Source: Candidatus Rokuibacteriota bacterium (GTDB taxonomy: Bacteria > Methylomirabilota > Methylomirabilia > Rokubacteriales > CSP1-6). From it: a DNA stretch of 64,000 bases. Each line of letters opens with the position of its first letter. Within the stretch, counting starts at the first letter, position 1. Below the pieces are notes generated by a model. The model did not search any database. It saw only the letters and a list, made by a program, of their open reading frames with translations, and had not been told where the DNA came from. The stretch is from NCBI GenBank assembly GCA_003220685.1, contig QHTE01000060.1, positions 1 to 64,000 of the forward strand, read 5' to 3'. Below are positions 51,557 through 60,231 of the stretch, in pieces. The position numbers were made by a program, and so were the translations under genes.

Positions 51557-52677
51557 TCTGGATGGCGGTTCTCGGCCTCGGTCTCGTCGTCGTCTTCGTC
51601 TCGTACGGCGGCTACGCGCTGTGGGTGGCGTGGCTCGCGCGCGTGCGACCCGTGCCGACGGCCGCGCGCTATCTGCCGGACGCGCTCCTGCCCAGCGTCA
51701 CCTGCGTGATGGCGGCTTCGAACGAAGCCGTGCTCATTCGTCACAAGCTCCGGGGACTCACGCGGCAGGACTACCCGGCGGACAAGTTCGCGATCATCGT
51801 CGTGAGCGATGGATCGACCGACGCCACTGACGCCATCGTGCGCGCCTGGGCCCGTCGCGATCGCCGCATCCGCCTCTTGCGCACGGAGCGGCGCAGCGGC
51901 AAGCCGACCGCGCTGAACCTGGCGCGCTCTCACATCGCGAGCGACGTCACGGTGCTCATGGACGTCCGCCAGTCGCTCACGCAGGGGGCGATCCGCGAGC
52001 TCGTGGCGCACCTCGCCGACCCCGGCGTCGGTGTCGTCTCCGGGGACCTGCGGATGAAGGGCGACGCGTACTGGACGTACGAAAGGTTCGTGCGCAAGTG
52101 CGAGTCACGCTCCGGATCGATGGTGCAGGTCACCGGCTCGCTCTACGCGGTGCGGACGGCGGATCTGCCGGAGATCCCCCCGGACATGATCCTCGACGAC
52201 GTGTACGTGCCGCTGAAGATCGCGCTGAGCGGCCGGCGGATCGTCATGGCCGAGGGCGCCGGCAGCCTGGACGTCGCTACCCGCTCGGCGAGCGACGAGT
52301 TCGTGCGCAAGGTGCGGACGCTCGCCGGGCTCGTCCAGATCTGCCACTGCTTCGAGGGATGCCTCAATCCGGCGAAGAACCCGGTCTGGGGACGCTTCGT
52401 GCTGCACAAGCTCTCGCGGCTGGCCTGCCCGTACGGTCTACTCCTGGTGCTCGCGGGCGCCGCGATGGCCGAGGGCCTCGGCTACGGCACGGCGATCGTG
52501 AGCGGCGTCGGGGTCGGCCTCGTCGGCCTCACGCGGTGGCCCGGGCCCTCGCCGCGTCTGGTGACCCTGGTCCGATCGTTCCTGGCGCTCAACCTGGCGG
52601 CCCTCTGGGCGATGCCGTCCTACTACCTCAGGCGCACTTCAGTGACGTGGCGACGGGTTGAGGTCGACCGTACATGA
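51553..52677 (+). CDS. Glycosyltransferase family 2, membrane-bound
   Basis: A 374-aa GT-A enzyme with an N-terminal helix (about 3-30) and two or three C-terminal helices. Motifs: VMAASNEAVLIRHKL, VVSDGSTDATD (nucleotide binding), VLMDVRQSLTQGAI where DxD is expected, MILDDVYVPLKIAL and a weak C-terminal acceptor site. It resembles IcaA/BcsA-like synthases but lacks a clear QxxRW. It probably adds sugars at the membrane. ATG 51553 overlaps the lyase stop. Confidence 0.85.
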   Translation: MIWMAVLGLGLVVVFVSYGGYALWVAWLARVRPVPTAARYLPDALLPSVTCVMAASNEAVLIRHKLRGLTRQDYPADKFAIIVVSDGSTDATDAIVRAWARRDRRIRLLRTERRSGKPTALNLARSHIASDVTVLMDVRQSLTQGAIRELVAHLADPGVGVVSGDLRMKGDAYWTYERFVRKCESRSGSMVQVTGSLYAVRTADLPEIPPDMILDDVYVPLKIALSGRRIVMAEGAGSLDVATRSASDEFVRKVRTLAGLVQICHCFEGCLNPAKNPVWGRFVLHKLSRLACPYGLLLVLAGAAMAEGLGYGTAIVSGVGVGLVGLTRWPGPSPRLVTLVRSFLALNLAALWAMPSYYLRRTSVTWRRVEVDRT

Positions 52678-52796
52678 GCCCGCGACGCCTCCGCGTGCAC
52701 GTCGTCACCGAGGACGACCCGTTCGCCGAGCTGCCGCAGGACCGGGTCCAGCTCCTGGCCATCGACATCACGCCCATGGGGTATCGCCTCGTATGA
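52674..52796 (+). pseudogene. 40-codon remnant, possible formyltransferase-like N-terminus
   Basis: A short frame starting at an ATG that overlaps the GT2 stop (ATGA), as a real gene here would. It reads RRLRVHVVTEDDPFAELPQD, then VQLLAIDITPMGYRLV and stops. The opening resembles the first strand of formyltransferase-like sugar-modifying enzymes, but nothing else of such an enzyme remains. Its stop overlaps the next fragment. It is best seen as the left side of a deletion. Confidence 0.4.
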
Positions 52797-53020
52797 TTCC
52801 CTGTCTGCACTCCTGGGAATTCGACCCCGACCAGCCGCGCGTTGGCCGCGCGGGCCGGATGCGGACGGCTCGCCACTACGTGAGCCTCTCGCGCACCCTG
52901 CCGCGCATCCGGCGACTCATCGGGTGGCTCGAGGGCGCCGGCGCCAGCTTCATGACGGCGCGCGACTTCGTCGAGCGCGTCGCAGCGCAGGCGCGGTCGC
53001 CGCGCGCGGTGGGACCATGA
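52793..53020 (+). pseudogene. C-terminal fragment of an exosortase-type polysaccharide deacetylase
   Basis: A 75-codon fragment reading LHSWEFDPDQPRVGRAGRM, then RHYVSLSRTLPRIRRLIGWL. This is the characteristic end (DUF3473 region) of deacetylases found in PEP-CTERM/exosortase polysaccharide loci. The NodB catalytic domain, with its TFDDG motif, is missing. The fragment is open and coupled to its neighbours by ATGA overlaps, so it could still be translated. A deletion that joined it to the previous fragment is the simplest explanation. Confidence 0.6.
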
Positions 53021-53874
53021 GGGCCGGCGCGCTGGAGAAGCTCTCGGACTGGGACGTCTACCGGTTCGGCCTCGAGGTCGGGGCCCGGACGCTGCCCCTC
53101 GCGCCGCGCGACGCGCTCAAGCGGCTCGTCCTGCCCGTCGAGTACATCCGCTGCGCCGAATTCCGCTACGTGCTCGAGCACCTCGACGTCGCCGCGGATC
53201 ATCAGGTCCTCGACATCGGGAGCCCGAAGCTCTTGTCGCTGTTCCTGGCTGCGCGCGTCGGCGCCCGCGTGTGGGCGACCGACCTCGTCGACTATTTCTT
53301 CCCGGCGTACGCCGCCTACGCGGCGTGCGTGCTCGGTGGGCACCGCGAGCGCTTCCGCATGGAGACGCAGGACGCCCAGGGGCTCACGTACGAGGACGGC
53401 GCCTTCGACCGGGTCTTCTCCGTCTCGGTCGTCGAGCACATTCCGGGCGACGGCGACGTCGCCGCGATGCACGAGATCGCGCGCGTGCTCCGGCCAGGCG
53501 GCCTCGTCTGCCTCACGGTGCCCTGGAGCGACCGCGGATATGTCGAGGAGTTTCAACGCCCGGACTCAGACGCCTACTGGGTGAAGCCGGGCGATGGGGA
53601 GCCGGTGTTCTATCAGCGGGCCTACGACCGCGACTCGCTGCGCAAGCGTCTGCTGGGCCATCACCGTCTCGACGTGGTCGACGTGAGCTTCTGGGGCGAG
53701 CGTCGGATCGCGGTCGAGGACGCGATCCTCAGCCGTCGCCTGCCGCGCCTGGCCCGGTACGCGATGCTCCCCGCTCACTTCGCGCTCAACCGCCTCTTCC
53801 TGCGCCGGCTCGGAGAAGCGGAGCCCTCGCGCAAGAAGGTCGCGTGCGTGACCATGCGCCGGCGGGCGACCTGA
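53017..53874 (+). CDS. Class I SAM-dependent methyltransferase
   Basis: A 285-aa methyltransferase. Motif I is HQVLDIGSPKLLSLFLA, followed by ATDLVDYFFPAY, DGAFDRVFSVSVVEHIPGDG and RVLRPGGLVCLTVPW. It would methylate a sugar or lipid-linked intermediate. ATG 53017 overlaps the stop of the deacetylase fragment. Target unknown. Confidence 0.87.
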   Translation: MRAGALEKLSDWDVYRFGLEVGARTLPLAPRDALKRLVLPVEYIRCAEFRYVLEHLDVAADHQVLDIGSPKLLSLFLAARVGARVWATDLVDYFFPAYAAYAACVLGGHRERFRMETQDAQGLTYEDGAFDRVFSVSVVEHIPGDGDVAAMHEIARVLRPGGLVCLTVPWSDRGYVEEFQRPDSDAYWVKPGDGEPVFYQRAYDRDSLRKRLLGHHRLDVVDVSFWGERRIAVEDAILSRRLPRLARYAMLPAHFALNRLFLRRLGEAEPSRKKVACVTMRRRAT

Positions 53875-53887
53875 GGGGGCGCTGACC

Positions 53888-55813
53888 ATGTGCGGCATCG
53901 TCGGCATCGTCGGCCTGAACTCGCGCGAGCCCGTGGACGAGACGCGCCTGAAGATCGCGCGAGACGTCCTGCGCCACCGCGGGCCCGACGGCGAGGGACT
54001 CTGGAGCGAGGGGCCGGTAGGGCTCGGCTTCCGGCGGCTCGCGATCATCGACGTCGAGGGCGGCGCCCAGCCGATGCCCAACGAGGACGGCAGCGTGTGG
54101 GTCGTCTTCAACGGCGAGATCTACAATCACGCCGCGCTCCGGCCGTGGCTCGAGGCGCGCGGCCATCGCTATCGCACGCGCAGCGACACGGAGACGATCG
54201 TGCACCTCTACGAGGAAGAGGGCGAGCGCTGCGTGGAGCGGCTGCAGGGCATGTTCGCGTTCGCCGTGTGGGACCGCGCGCGACGGCGGCTGCTCCTCGC
54301 GCGCGACCGGCTCGGGATCAAGCCGCTCTACTACGCGCTGACCGATCGCGAGCTGGTCTTCGCCTCCGAGATCAAGGCGATCCTGGCATCGGGCGCCCTG
54401 CCGGCGGCGCTCAACACCGCAATCGTCCCCGAGTTCCTCGCCAACCGGTACGTGGCCGGCACCGAGACGTTCTTCCGCGGGGTGACGAAGCTCCTGCCCG
54501 GACGCACCCTGACCTGGTCGGCGGAGGCGGGCCTGTGCGAGCGCCGCTACTGGAGCTTGCCGGCCGAGATGGACGGCGCCGGCTTGAGCCTGGGGGAGGC
54601 CGCGGCCGGGACCCGGGCCGGCCTCGAGGCCGCCGTGCGCAGCCACCTCATGAGCGACGTGCCGCTCGGGCTCTTCCTCTCGGGCGGGCTCGACTCGAGC
54701 GCGCTGGCCGGGCTGATGTCACGGATGGTCCCGGGACGGATCCGGACGTTCTCGGTGGGCCTGCCCGACGCCGACTCGAACGAGCTCGACTACGCGCGGC
54801 TCGTGGCGCGCGCCGTCGGCTCCGCGCACCGCGAGGTGGTGGTGACATCCGGCGAGTTCTTCGACGCCCTGCCACGGCTCATCCGGCACGAGGACGAGCC
54901 GATCGCGTTCACGTCGAGCGTGCCGCTCTACTTCGTCTCGCGCCTGGCGGCCGAGGACGTGAAGGTGGTGCTGACGGGCGAGGGCGCCGACGAGCTGTTC
55001 CTCGGCTATCACCGGTACCGGATCACGCACTGGAACGACCGCGCGGGTCGCGTCTACGGCACGCTGGCGCCGTCGGGCCTGCGCCGGAGCGTCCGCCGCT
55101 CGCTCGGCCGGCTGCCGCGGCGGCTCGGACGCTACGCGGCGCGGACGTTCCTCGCGCTCGAGTCCGACCCGCGCCACCTCTTCTGCGAGAACTTCGCGGT
55201 CTTCCCGACCGCCCTTCAGCGAGAGCTTCTGGCCGATCCCGAGCTGCTCGCCGTGCGCGATCCGTACGCCGCAGCGCTCGAGCGGTACGCGGCGGCGCCG
55301 GGCGGTGATCTCGATCGGATGAGCCACGCGGATCTGCAGACCTACCTCGTCGAGCTCCTGATGAAGCAGGACCAGATGAGTATGGCGGCCTCGATCGAGA
55401 GCCGGGTGCCCTTCCTCGACCACGAGTTCGTCGAGCGCGTCGCCGGGATGCCCGGCCGCCTCAAGCTCCGCGGCTGGCAGACCAAGGCCGTGCTGCGCGC
55501 GGCCGTCCAGGACGTCGTGCCTCGCGAGATCCTCGCCCGGCGCAAGATGGGCTTTCCGGTGCCAGTGGGCCGCTGGCTGCGGGGCCCCTTCCGGCCCCTG
55601 GTCAACGAGCTCGTGCTCGGACCGCGCGCGCTCGGCCGCGGGCTCTTCGATCCGGGCGCGTTGCGCCGGCTCACCGAATCGCACCGCGCCGGCGCCGCCG
55701 ATCACGGCGATCGCCTGTGGCTCCTCATCAACCTCGAGCTCTGGCAGCGCATGTTCCTCGACGGCGAGGACGCCGCCGGCATCATGGACAGTCTCGGGGC
55801 GTCATGCGCCTGA
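53888..55813 (+). CDS. Asparagine synthase-like amidotransferase of polysaccharide loci
   Basis: A 641-aa glutamine-hydrolysing enzyme. Cys2 in MCGIVGIVG is the glutaminase nucleophile. The synthetase half has the PPi loop LFLSGGLDSSALAGL and VVLTGEGADELFLGYHRYR. It resembles the exosortase-A-associated amidotransferase that is thought to amidate uronic acids. With uronate-forming dehydrogenases on both sides it may convert a uronate to its amide. It starts 13 bases after the methyltransferase and overlaps the next GT by 10 bases. Confidence 0.88.
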   Translation: MCGIVGIVGLNSREPVDETRLKIARDVLRHRGPDGEGLWSEGPVGLGFRRLAIIDVEGGAQPMPNEDGSVWVVFNGEIYNHAALRPWLEARGHRYRTRSDTETIVHLYEEEGERCVERLQGMFAFAVWDRARRRLLLARDRLGIKPLYYALTDRELVFASEIKAILASGALPAALNTAIVPEFLANRYVAGTETFFRGVTKLLPGRTLTWSAEAGLCERRYWSLPAEMDGAGLSLGEAAAGTRAGLEAAVRSHLMSDVPLGLFLSGGLDSSALAGLMSRMVPGRIRTFSVGLPDADSNELDYARLVARAVGSAHREVVVTSGEFFDALPRLIRHEDEPIAFTSSVPLYFVSRLAAEDVKVVLTGEGADELFLGYHRYRITHWNDRAGRVYGTLAPSGLRRSVRRSLGRLPRRLGRYAARTFLALESDPRHLFCENFAVFPTALQRELLADPELLAVRDPYAAALERYAAAPGGDLDRMSHADLQTYLVELLMKQDQMSMAASIESRVPFLDHEFVERVAGMPGRLKLRGWQTKAVLRAAVQDVVPREILARRKMGFPVPVGRWLRGPFRPLVNELVLGPRALGRGLFDPGALRRLTESHRAGAADHGDRLWLLINLELWQRMFLDGEDAAGIMDSLGASCA

Positions 55814-57009
55814 TCTGGGTGAAGGTCGGGGGCCTCTGGCCGGTCAACACGGGCGGCCGCATCCGCAGCTTTCACATGCTGCGCGAGCTCTCCCGCCGTC
55901 ACGCGGTGACGCTCCTCACGACTCACGGCCCCTCGGAGGATCCGCGACTGCTCGCGGCGGCACTCCCGGAATGCGAGGTCGTCTCGATTCCCTGGGCCCT
56001 GGCCAAGCGCGGCAGCGCCCGCTTCGCGCTGGCGCTCGTCCGGTCGTGGCTCTCGTCGCTGCCGGTCGATCTCTACAAGGCGCGGGTCCCGGCGCTCCGG
56101 CGCGAGGTCGAGCGAAGGCTGGCATGCGGGGGAGTCGATCTGGTCGTCGCCGACTTTCTGCTGGCCGCGCCGAACCTCGCGTGCACCGCCGCGCCCCCGA
56201 CCGTGCTGTTCGCCCACAACGTCGAGCACGTGATCTGGCAGCGGCTCGGCGAGGTGGAGCGCCGCGCCTGGCGGCGGATCTTGCTGTCGCTCGAGAGCCG
56301 CAAGATGCGCCGCTACGAGGCGCGCGCGTGCGCGCAGGCGCGCCTGACGATCGCGGTGTCGGACGCCGACCGCGAGCTCTTGGCCGCCGCCGCGCCGGGC
56401 GCCAGCGTCCGCGCGGTGCCGACGGGTGTCGACATCGACTACTTCGCTCCCGACGGCGTCGCGGAGGTCCCGGGCCGGCTCGTGTTCACCGGATCGATGG
56501 ACTGGTACCCGAACGAGGACGGCATCGCCCACTTCATCGAGGCGGTTCTGCCGCGCGTCCGCCGCGAGGTGCCGGCGGCCACCCTGACGGTGGTCGGCCG
56601 CAACCCGTCGGACCGTCTCCGCGACGCCGCGGCGGCGGCCGGCGTGCGCGTCACCGGTCTCGTGGACGACGTGCGGCCGCACATGGCAGAGGCGGCCGTG
56701 TACGTCGTGCCGCTCCGGATCGGCGGCGGGACCCGGCTCAAGATCTTCGAGGCGCTCTCGATGGCCAAGGCGGTCGTCTCGACCGCGGTGGGGGCCGAGG
56801 GCCTGCCGGTGGCGCCGGGCCGGCATTTCCTGCAGGCCGACGAGCCCGCCGCATTCGCCGAGGCCGTGACCTCGCTCCTGCGCGATTCGGCCCGACGCCG
56901 CGCGATCGGCGCCGCGGGCCGCCGCCTGGTCGAGGAGCGGTACTCGTGGTCGAAGGTCGTCGACGAATTCGAAAAGCAATGCGGGGAGGTGCTTCGTCAT
57001 GCGAGTTAG
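55804..57009 (+). CDS. Glycosyltransferase family 4
   Basis: A 401-aa GT-B enzyme starting LIWVKVGGLWPVNTGGRIRS, a form common in exosortase-type loci. The donor side has LVFTGSMDWYPNEDGIAHFI and VVPLRIGGGTRLKIFEALSM with the conserved Glu. The final WSKVVDEFEKQC is the usual C-terminal helix. It overlaps both neighbours, by 10 and 11 bases. Confidence 0.87.
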   Translation: MRLIWVKVGGLWPVNTGGRIRSFHMLRELSRRHAVTLLTTHGPSEDPRLLAAALPECEVVSIPWALAKRGSARFALALVRSWLSSLPVDLYKARVPALRREVERRLACGGVDLVVADFLLAAPNLACTAAPPTVLFAHNVEHVIWQRLGEVERRAWRRILLSLESRKMRRYEARACAQARLTIAVSDADRELLAAAAPGASVRAVPTGVDIDYFAPDGVAEVPGRLVFTGSMDWYPNEDGIAHFIEAVLPRVRREVPAATLTVVGRNPSDRLRDAAAAAGVRVTGLVDDVRPHMAEAAVYVVPLRIGGGTRLKIFEALSMAKAVVSTAVGAEGLPVAPGRHFLQADEPAAFAEAVTSLLRDSARRRAIGAAGRRLVEERYSWSKVVDEFEKQCGEVLRHAS

Positions 57010-58303
57010 CGTGTTCGGTCTCGGGTACGTGGGGTGCGTGACGGCGGCTTGCCTGGCGAAGGCCGGCCACGCGGTCGTGGGGGTGGACATCAATGCGGAG
57101 AAGGTCGCGATGATCAACGCCGCGACCCCGCCGATCGTCGAGCCCGGGCTCCCCGATCTCCTGCGCGAGGTGGTGGGGACCGGCCGCCTGCGGGCGACGA
57201 CCTCCAGCGACCACGCGGTCGCCGAGTCCGACCTCTCGCTGATCTGCGTCGGCACGCCCAGCCGCGCCAACGGCCGCCTCGACGTCGACGCCGTCGTCCG
57301 GACCGGCCAGAGCATCGGCCAGGCGGTGCGCAAGCGCGCCGAGCCGCACACGGTGGTGCTGCGCAGCACGGTGCTGCCGGGCACGGCCGAGCAATACCTC
57401 GTGCCGGCCCTGCTCGCCGGCGCCGGCGGGCGGGCGGCAACCCGACTTGCGGTGAACCCGGAGTTCATGCGCGAGGGCTCGTCGCTGAGCGACTTCGCCA
57501 GGCCGCCGATGACGTTGGTCGGCTGCGGCGATCCGGCGACGGCGTCGCTCCTGCGCCTGCTCTACGAGAGCGTCCAGGCCCCGTTCGTGCACACCTCGAT
57601 CCGCACCGCGGAGATGGTCAAGTACGCCGCGAACGCGTACCACGCGCTCAAGGTGTGCTTCGCCAACGAGATGGCCGACGTCTGCGCCGCGCTCGGGGCG
57701 GACGGCAACGAGGTCATGCGCGTGTTCGCCTTGGACCGAAAGCTCAACGTGTCCGAGGCGTATCTGAGGCCCGGCTTCGCTTTCGGCGGCTCGTGTCTGC
57801 CGAAGGATCTGCGCGCGCTGCTCCACGCCGCCCGCGCCGCCGACGTGTCGACGCCGGTGCTTGGATCGATCCTGCCCTCGAACGAGGGGCAGGTGCGCCG
57901 CGGCGTCGACGCGGTGCTGGCCTCGCGGCGCCAGCGCATCGGGGTGGTCGGCCTGTCCTTCAAGGCGGGGACCGACGATCTCAGAGAAAGCCCGATGGTC
58001 GGGCTCGTCGAGACCCTGATCGGCAAGGGCTGCGACGTCCGGATCCTCGACCGCAACGTCGCGACCGCGCGTCTGGTCGGCGCCAACCGCCGCTACATCG
58101 AGGGAGAGATCCCGCACATCGCGGCCCTGATGTGCCCGGGCGCCGAGGCCCTCCTGGCCCACGCCGAGGTCATCGTGATCGGCAACGCGTGCGAGGACGC
58201 GGCGGAGGTGCTGGCCGGCGTCCGGCCCGAGCACGTGACCGTCGATCTCACGCGAGGCCACGCGACGCGTGCGGCGGCGTCGCGGGCCGGTGGGGGAAGC
58301 TGA
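56999..58303 (+). CDS. UDP-glucose/GDP-mannose 6-dehydrogenase
   Basis: A 434-aa NAD-dependent sugar-nucleotide dehydrogenase. NAD site: VFGLGYVGCVTAACLAKAGH. Substrate/catalytic region: RPGFAFGGSCLPKDLRALLH with the catalytic Cys. VGLSFKAGTDDLRESP belongs to the C-terminal domain. The GGSCLPKD form fits UDP-glucose or GDP-mannose dehydrogenases (Ugd/AlgD), unlike the WecC-type gene upstream. It would supply glucuronate or mannuronate. A beta-helix protein follows, which recalls alginate-like loci. Confidence 0.9.
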   Translation: MRVSVFGLGYVGCVTAACLAKAGHAVVGVDINAEKVAMINAATPPIVEPGLPDLLREVVGTGRLRATTSSDHAVAESDLSLICVGTPSRANGRLDVDAVVRTGQSIGQAVRKRAEPHTVVLRSTVLPGTAEQYLVPALLAGAGGRAATRLAVNPEFMREGSSLSDFARPPMTLVGCGDPATASLLRLLYESVQAPFVHTSIRTAEMVKYAANAYHALKVCFANEMADVCAALGADGNEVMRVFALDRKLNVSEAYLRPGFAFGGSCLPKDLRALLHAARAADVSTPVLGSILPSNEGQVRRGVDAVLASRRQRIGVVGLSFKAGTDDLRESPMVGLVETLIGKGCDVRILDRNVATARLVGANRRYIEGEIPHIAALMCPGAEALLAHAEVIVIGNACEDAAEVLAGVRPEHVTVDLTRGHATRAAASRAGGGS

Positions 58304-58306
58304 CGG

Positions 58307-59905
58307 ATGCCGTCGGCGGCGCGAGGGATCGCGGTCGCCTCGCTGCTGCTCGTCCATGCCGCCTGGGCCGCCGGCCCGGGGGAAGGACCGGCGGTCGCGC
58401 AGCCGCCGGCGGCCGTCGTCGACACCGCGGCGGTCGAGCCGTCAGGTCGCGCCATCGCCGTGCCGAGCGGCGGCGACCTGCAAGCGGCGCTCGATAGCGC
58501 CCGACCGGGGGACGTCGTCACCCTCGAGCCCGGCGCCGTCTATCGAGGGCCGTTCACCCTGCCGAAAAAGTCGGGATCGGGCTGGATCGTGGTGCGGACC
58601 GGCGGCGACGCGAGGGCGGCCACGGCCCTGCCCCGGATCGATCCCGGCCAGGCCCCGAAGCTGGCCAAGCTCGTGGCGGCGTCGGGATCGGTCGTGAAGA
58701 CCGCGCCCGGCGCCCATCACTATCGCCTCAGCGGCCTGGAGATCCGGCCGACCGAGGGCGCCTTCGTCCACAACCTGATCGAGATCGGATCCGCCGAGAC
58801 GTCGACCGAAGACCTGCCACACCACGTGATCGTCGAGCGCTGCCTCCTTCGCGGCGACCCGCGCCGAGGGGCCCGCCGCGGCGTCGCGCTCAACGGCGCG
58901 CACGCTGCGGTGATCGATTCCTACATCGCGGACATCAAGGAAGTGGGCGCTGACTCCCAGGCCATCGCGGGCTGGAACGGGCCCGGCCCGTTCCAGATCG
59001 CCAACAACTACCTCGAGGGCGCCGGCGAGAACGTCATGTTCGGCGGCGTCGATCCGTCGATCCGCGATCTCGTGCCCTCGGACATCGAGATCCTCCGCAA
59101 CCACGTGGCCAAGCCCCTGGCCTGGAAGGCGGACGCGCCCTCGTACGCGGGCACCCCGTGGACCGTCAAGAACCTCTTCGAGCTGAAGAACGCCCGCCGC
59201 GTGCGCGTCGAAGGCAATCTCTTCGAGCACAGCTGGGTCCAGGCGCAGATCGGCTTCGCGATCGTCCTGACCGTGCGCAATCAGGACGGGCGCGCGCCGT
59301 GGTCGGTCGTCGAGGACGTGACCTTCGCCAACAACGTGATCCGGGGCGCGACCTCCGGCGTCAACATCCACGGCCGCGACAACAACCACCCGAGCCAGCC
59401 GACGCGGCGCATCGCGATCAGGAACAACCTGTTCGCCGACATCGGCGGCCCGCACTGGGGCGGCGAGGGACGGCTCTTCCAGATCGTCGACGGCACCAGC
59501 TCGGTCGTCATCGAGCACAACACGGCGCTCCACATCGGCACCATCATCACCGCCGAAGCGGCGCCGCACCGCGGCTTCGTCTTCACCGACAACATCGTCG
59601 CCCACAACACCTACGGCATCACGGGCACCGGCGTCGGCATCGGGACCCAGGCCCTGGACGCGCTCTTCCCCGGCGCGGTGGTACGGCGCAACGTCATCGT
59701 GGGCGGAAGCTCGGCCCAGTATCCGCGCGACAACTTCTTCGTGCGCTCGTGGGCGCAGGTCAAGTTCGAGGACCTGGCCCAGGGACGGGTTCGCCTGACG
59801 GATGCCAGCCCCTTTCGCCGCGCCGGCCTGGACGGGACCGACGTCGGTGTCGACGCCAGCGCCCTGACGCAGACCATCCGTCCGGGAGGAGATGGCCGCC
59901 GATAA
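58307..59905 (+). CDS. Secreted right-handed parallel beta-helix protein
   Basis: A 532-aa protein with a signal peptide (residues 1-22) followed by a short Pro/Ala stretch. VPSGGDLQAALDSARPGDVV at about residue 50 is the usual first turn of right-handed beta-helices. Successive rungs with Asn ladders (FQIANNYLEG, VTFANNVIRG, IAIRNNLFADIGG, VFTDNIVAHN) run to about residue 480. Such folds occur in polysaccharide lyases and epimerases. It may modify or bind the exported polymer in the periplasm. It starts 3 bases after the dehydrogenase stop and overlaps the next gene by 14 bases. Confidence 0.87.
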   Translation: MPSAARGIAVASLLLVHAAWAAGPGEGPAVAQPPAAVVDTAAVEPSGRAIAVPSGGDLQAALDSARPGDVVTLEPGAVYRGPFTLPKKSGSGWIVVRTGGDARAATALPRIDPGQAPKLAKLVAASGSVVKTAPGAHHYRLSGLEIRPTEGAFVHNLIEIGSAETSTEDLPHHVIVERCLLRGDPRRGARRGVALNGAHAAVIDSYIADIKEVGADSQAIAGWNGPGPFQIANNYLEGAGENVMFGGVDPSIRDLVPSDIEILRNHVAKPLAWKADAPSYAGTPWTVKNLFELKNARRVRVEGNLFEHSWVQAQIGFAIVLTVRNQDGRAPWSVVEDVTFANNVIRGATSGVNIHGRDNNHPSQPTRRIAIRNNLFADIGGPHWGGEGRLFQIVDGTSSVVIEHNTALHIGTIITAEAAPHRGFVFTDNIVAHNTYGITGTGVGIGTQALDALFPGAVVRRNVIVGGSSAQYPRDNFFVRSWAQVKFEDLAQGRVRLTDASPFRRAGLDGTDVGVDASALTQTIRPGGDGRR

Positions 59906-60119
59906 AGCGATGATCGCGAGGGACAAGGTTGCGGCATTCTTGCTCGCTCACCGAGGCCGCGCCTTCTGCGAACGGTGCCTGGGCCACGCCGTCGGGATCG
60001 ACCCGTCGACGGGGCACCGCGCCGCGACTCGGATCGCGCGTGCCGGCGGGTTCGTCAGGGAGTACGAAGTCTGCTCCGAGTGCGGCGAGAGCCGCCTGGT
60101 GACGCGAGCGCCCGCCTGA
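59892..60119 (+). CDS. 75-aa zinc-ribbon-like protein at the operon end
   Basis: A small protein with FCERCLGHAVGID near residue 26 and VCSECGESRLVT near residue 60. The two CxxC pairs suggest a zinc-binding module. The middle is helix-turn-helix-like (DPSTGHRAATRIARAGGFVR). It may bind DNA or protein. ATG 59892 lies within the end of the beta-helix gene, so it is co-translated as the last gene of the exopolysaccharide operon. I do not recognise a named family. Confidence 0.7.
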   Translation: MAADKAMIARDKVAAFLLAHRGRAFCERCLGHAVGIDPSTGHRAATRIARAGGFVREYEVCSECGESRLVTRAPA

Positions 60120-60163
60120 GTTCCTCCGGACTTTCCCGCGCCCCATCACAGGGGTTTCCCGCA

Positions 60164-60192
60164 TTGAGACTCGGCAGCTCGACAGATAACGT
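60164..60192 (+). promoter_or_regulatory. Promoter like that of the exopolysaccharide operon
   Basis: TTGAGA (60164-60169) and TAACGT (60187-60192), 17 bases apart, with TAACGTAG as at 32564. TTTCCCGC is repeated directly at 60132-60139 and 60155-60162 upstream. The predicted start near 60199 precedes the sensor gene's GAGGAG site (60217). Confidence 0.55.
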
Positions 60193-60231
60193 AGACGCTG
60201 GGGCGTCGAGGCTCCCGAGGAGCCGTAACGT

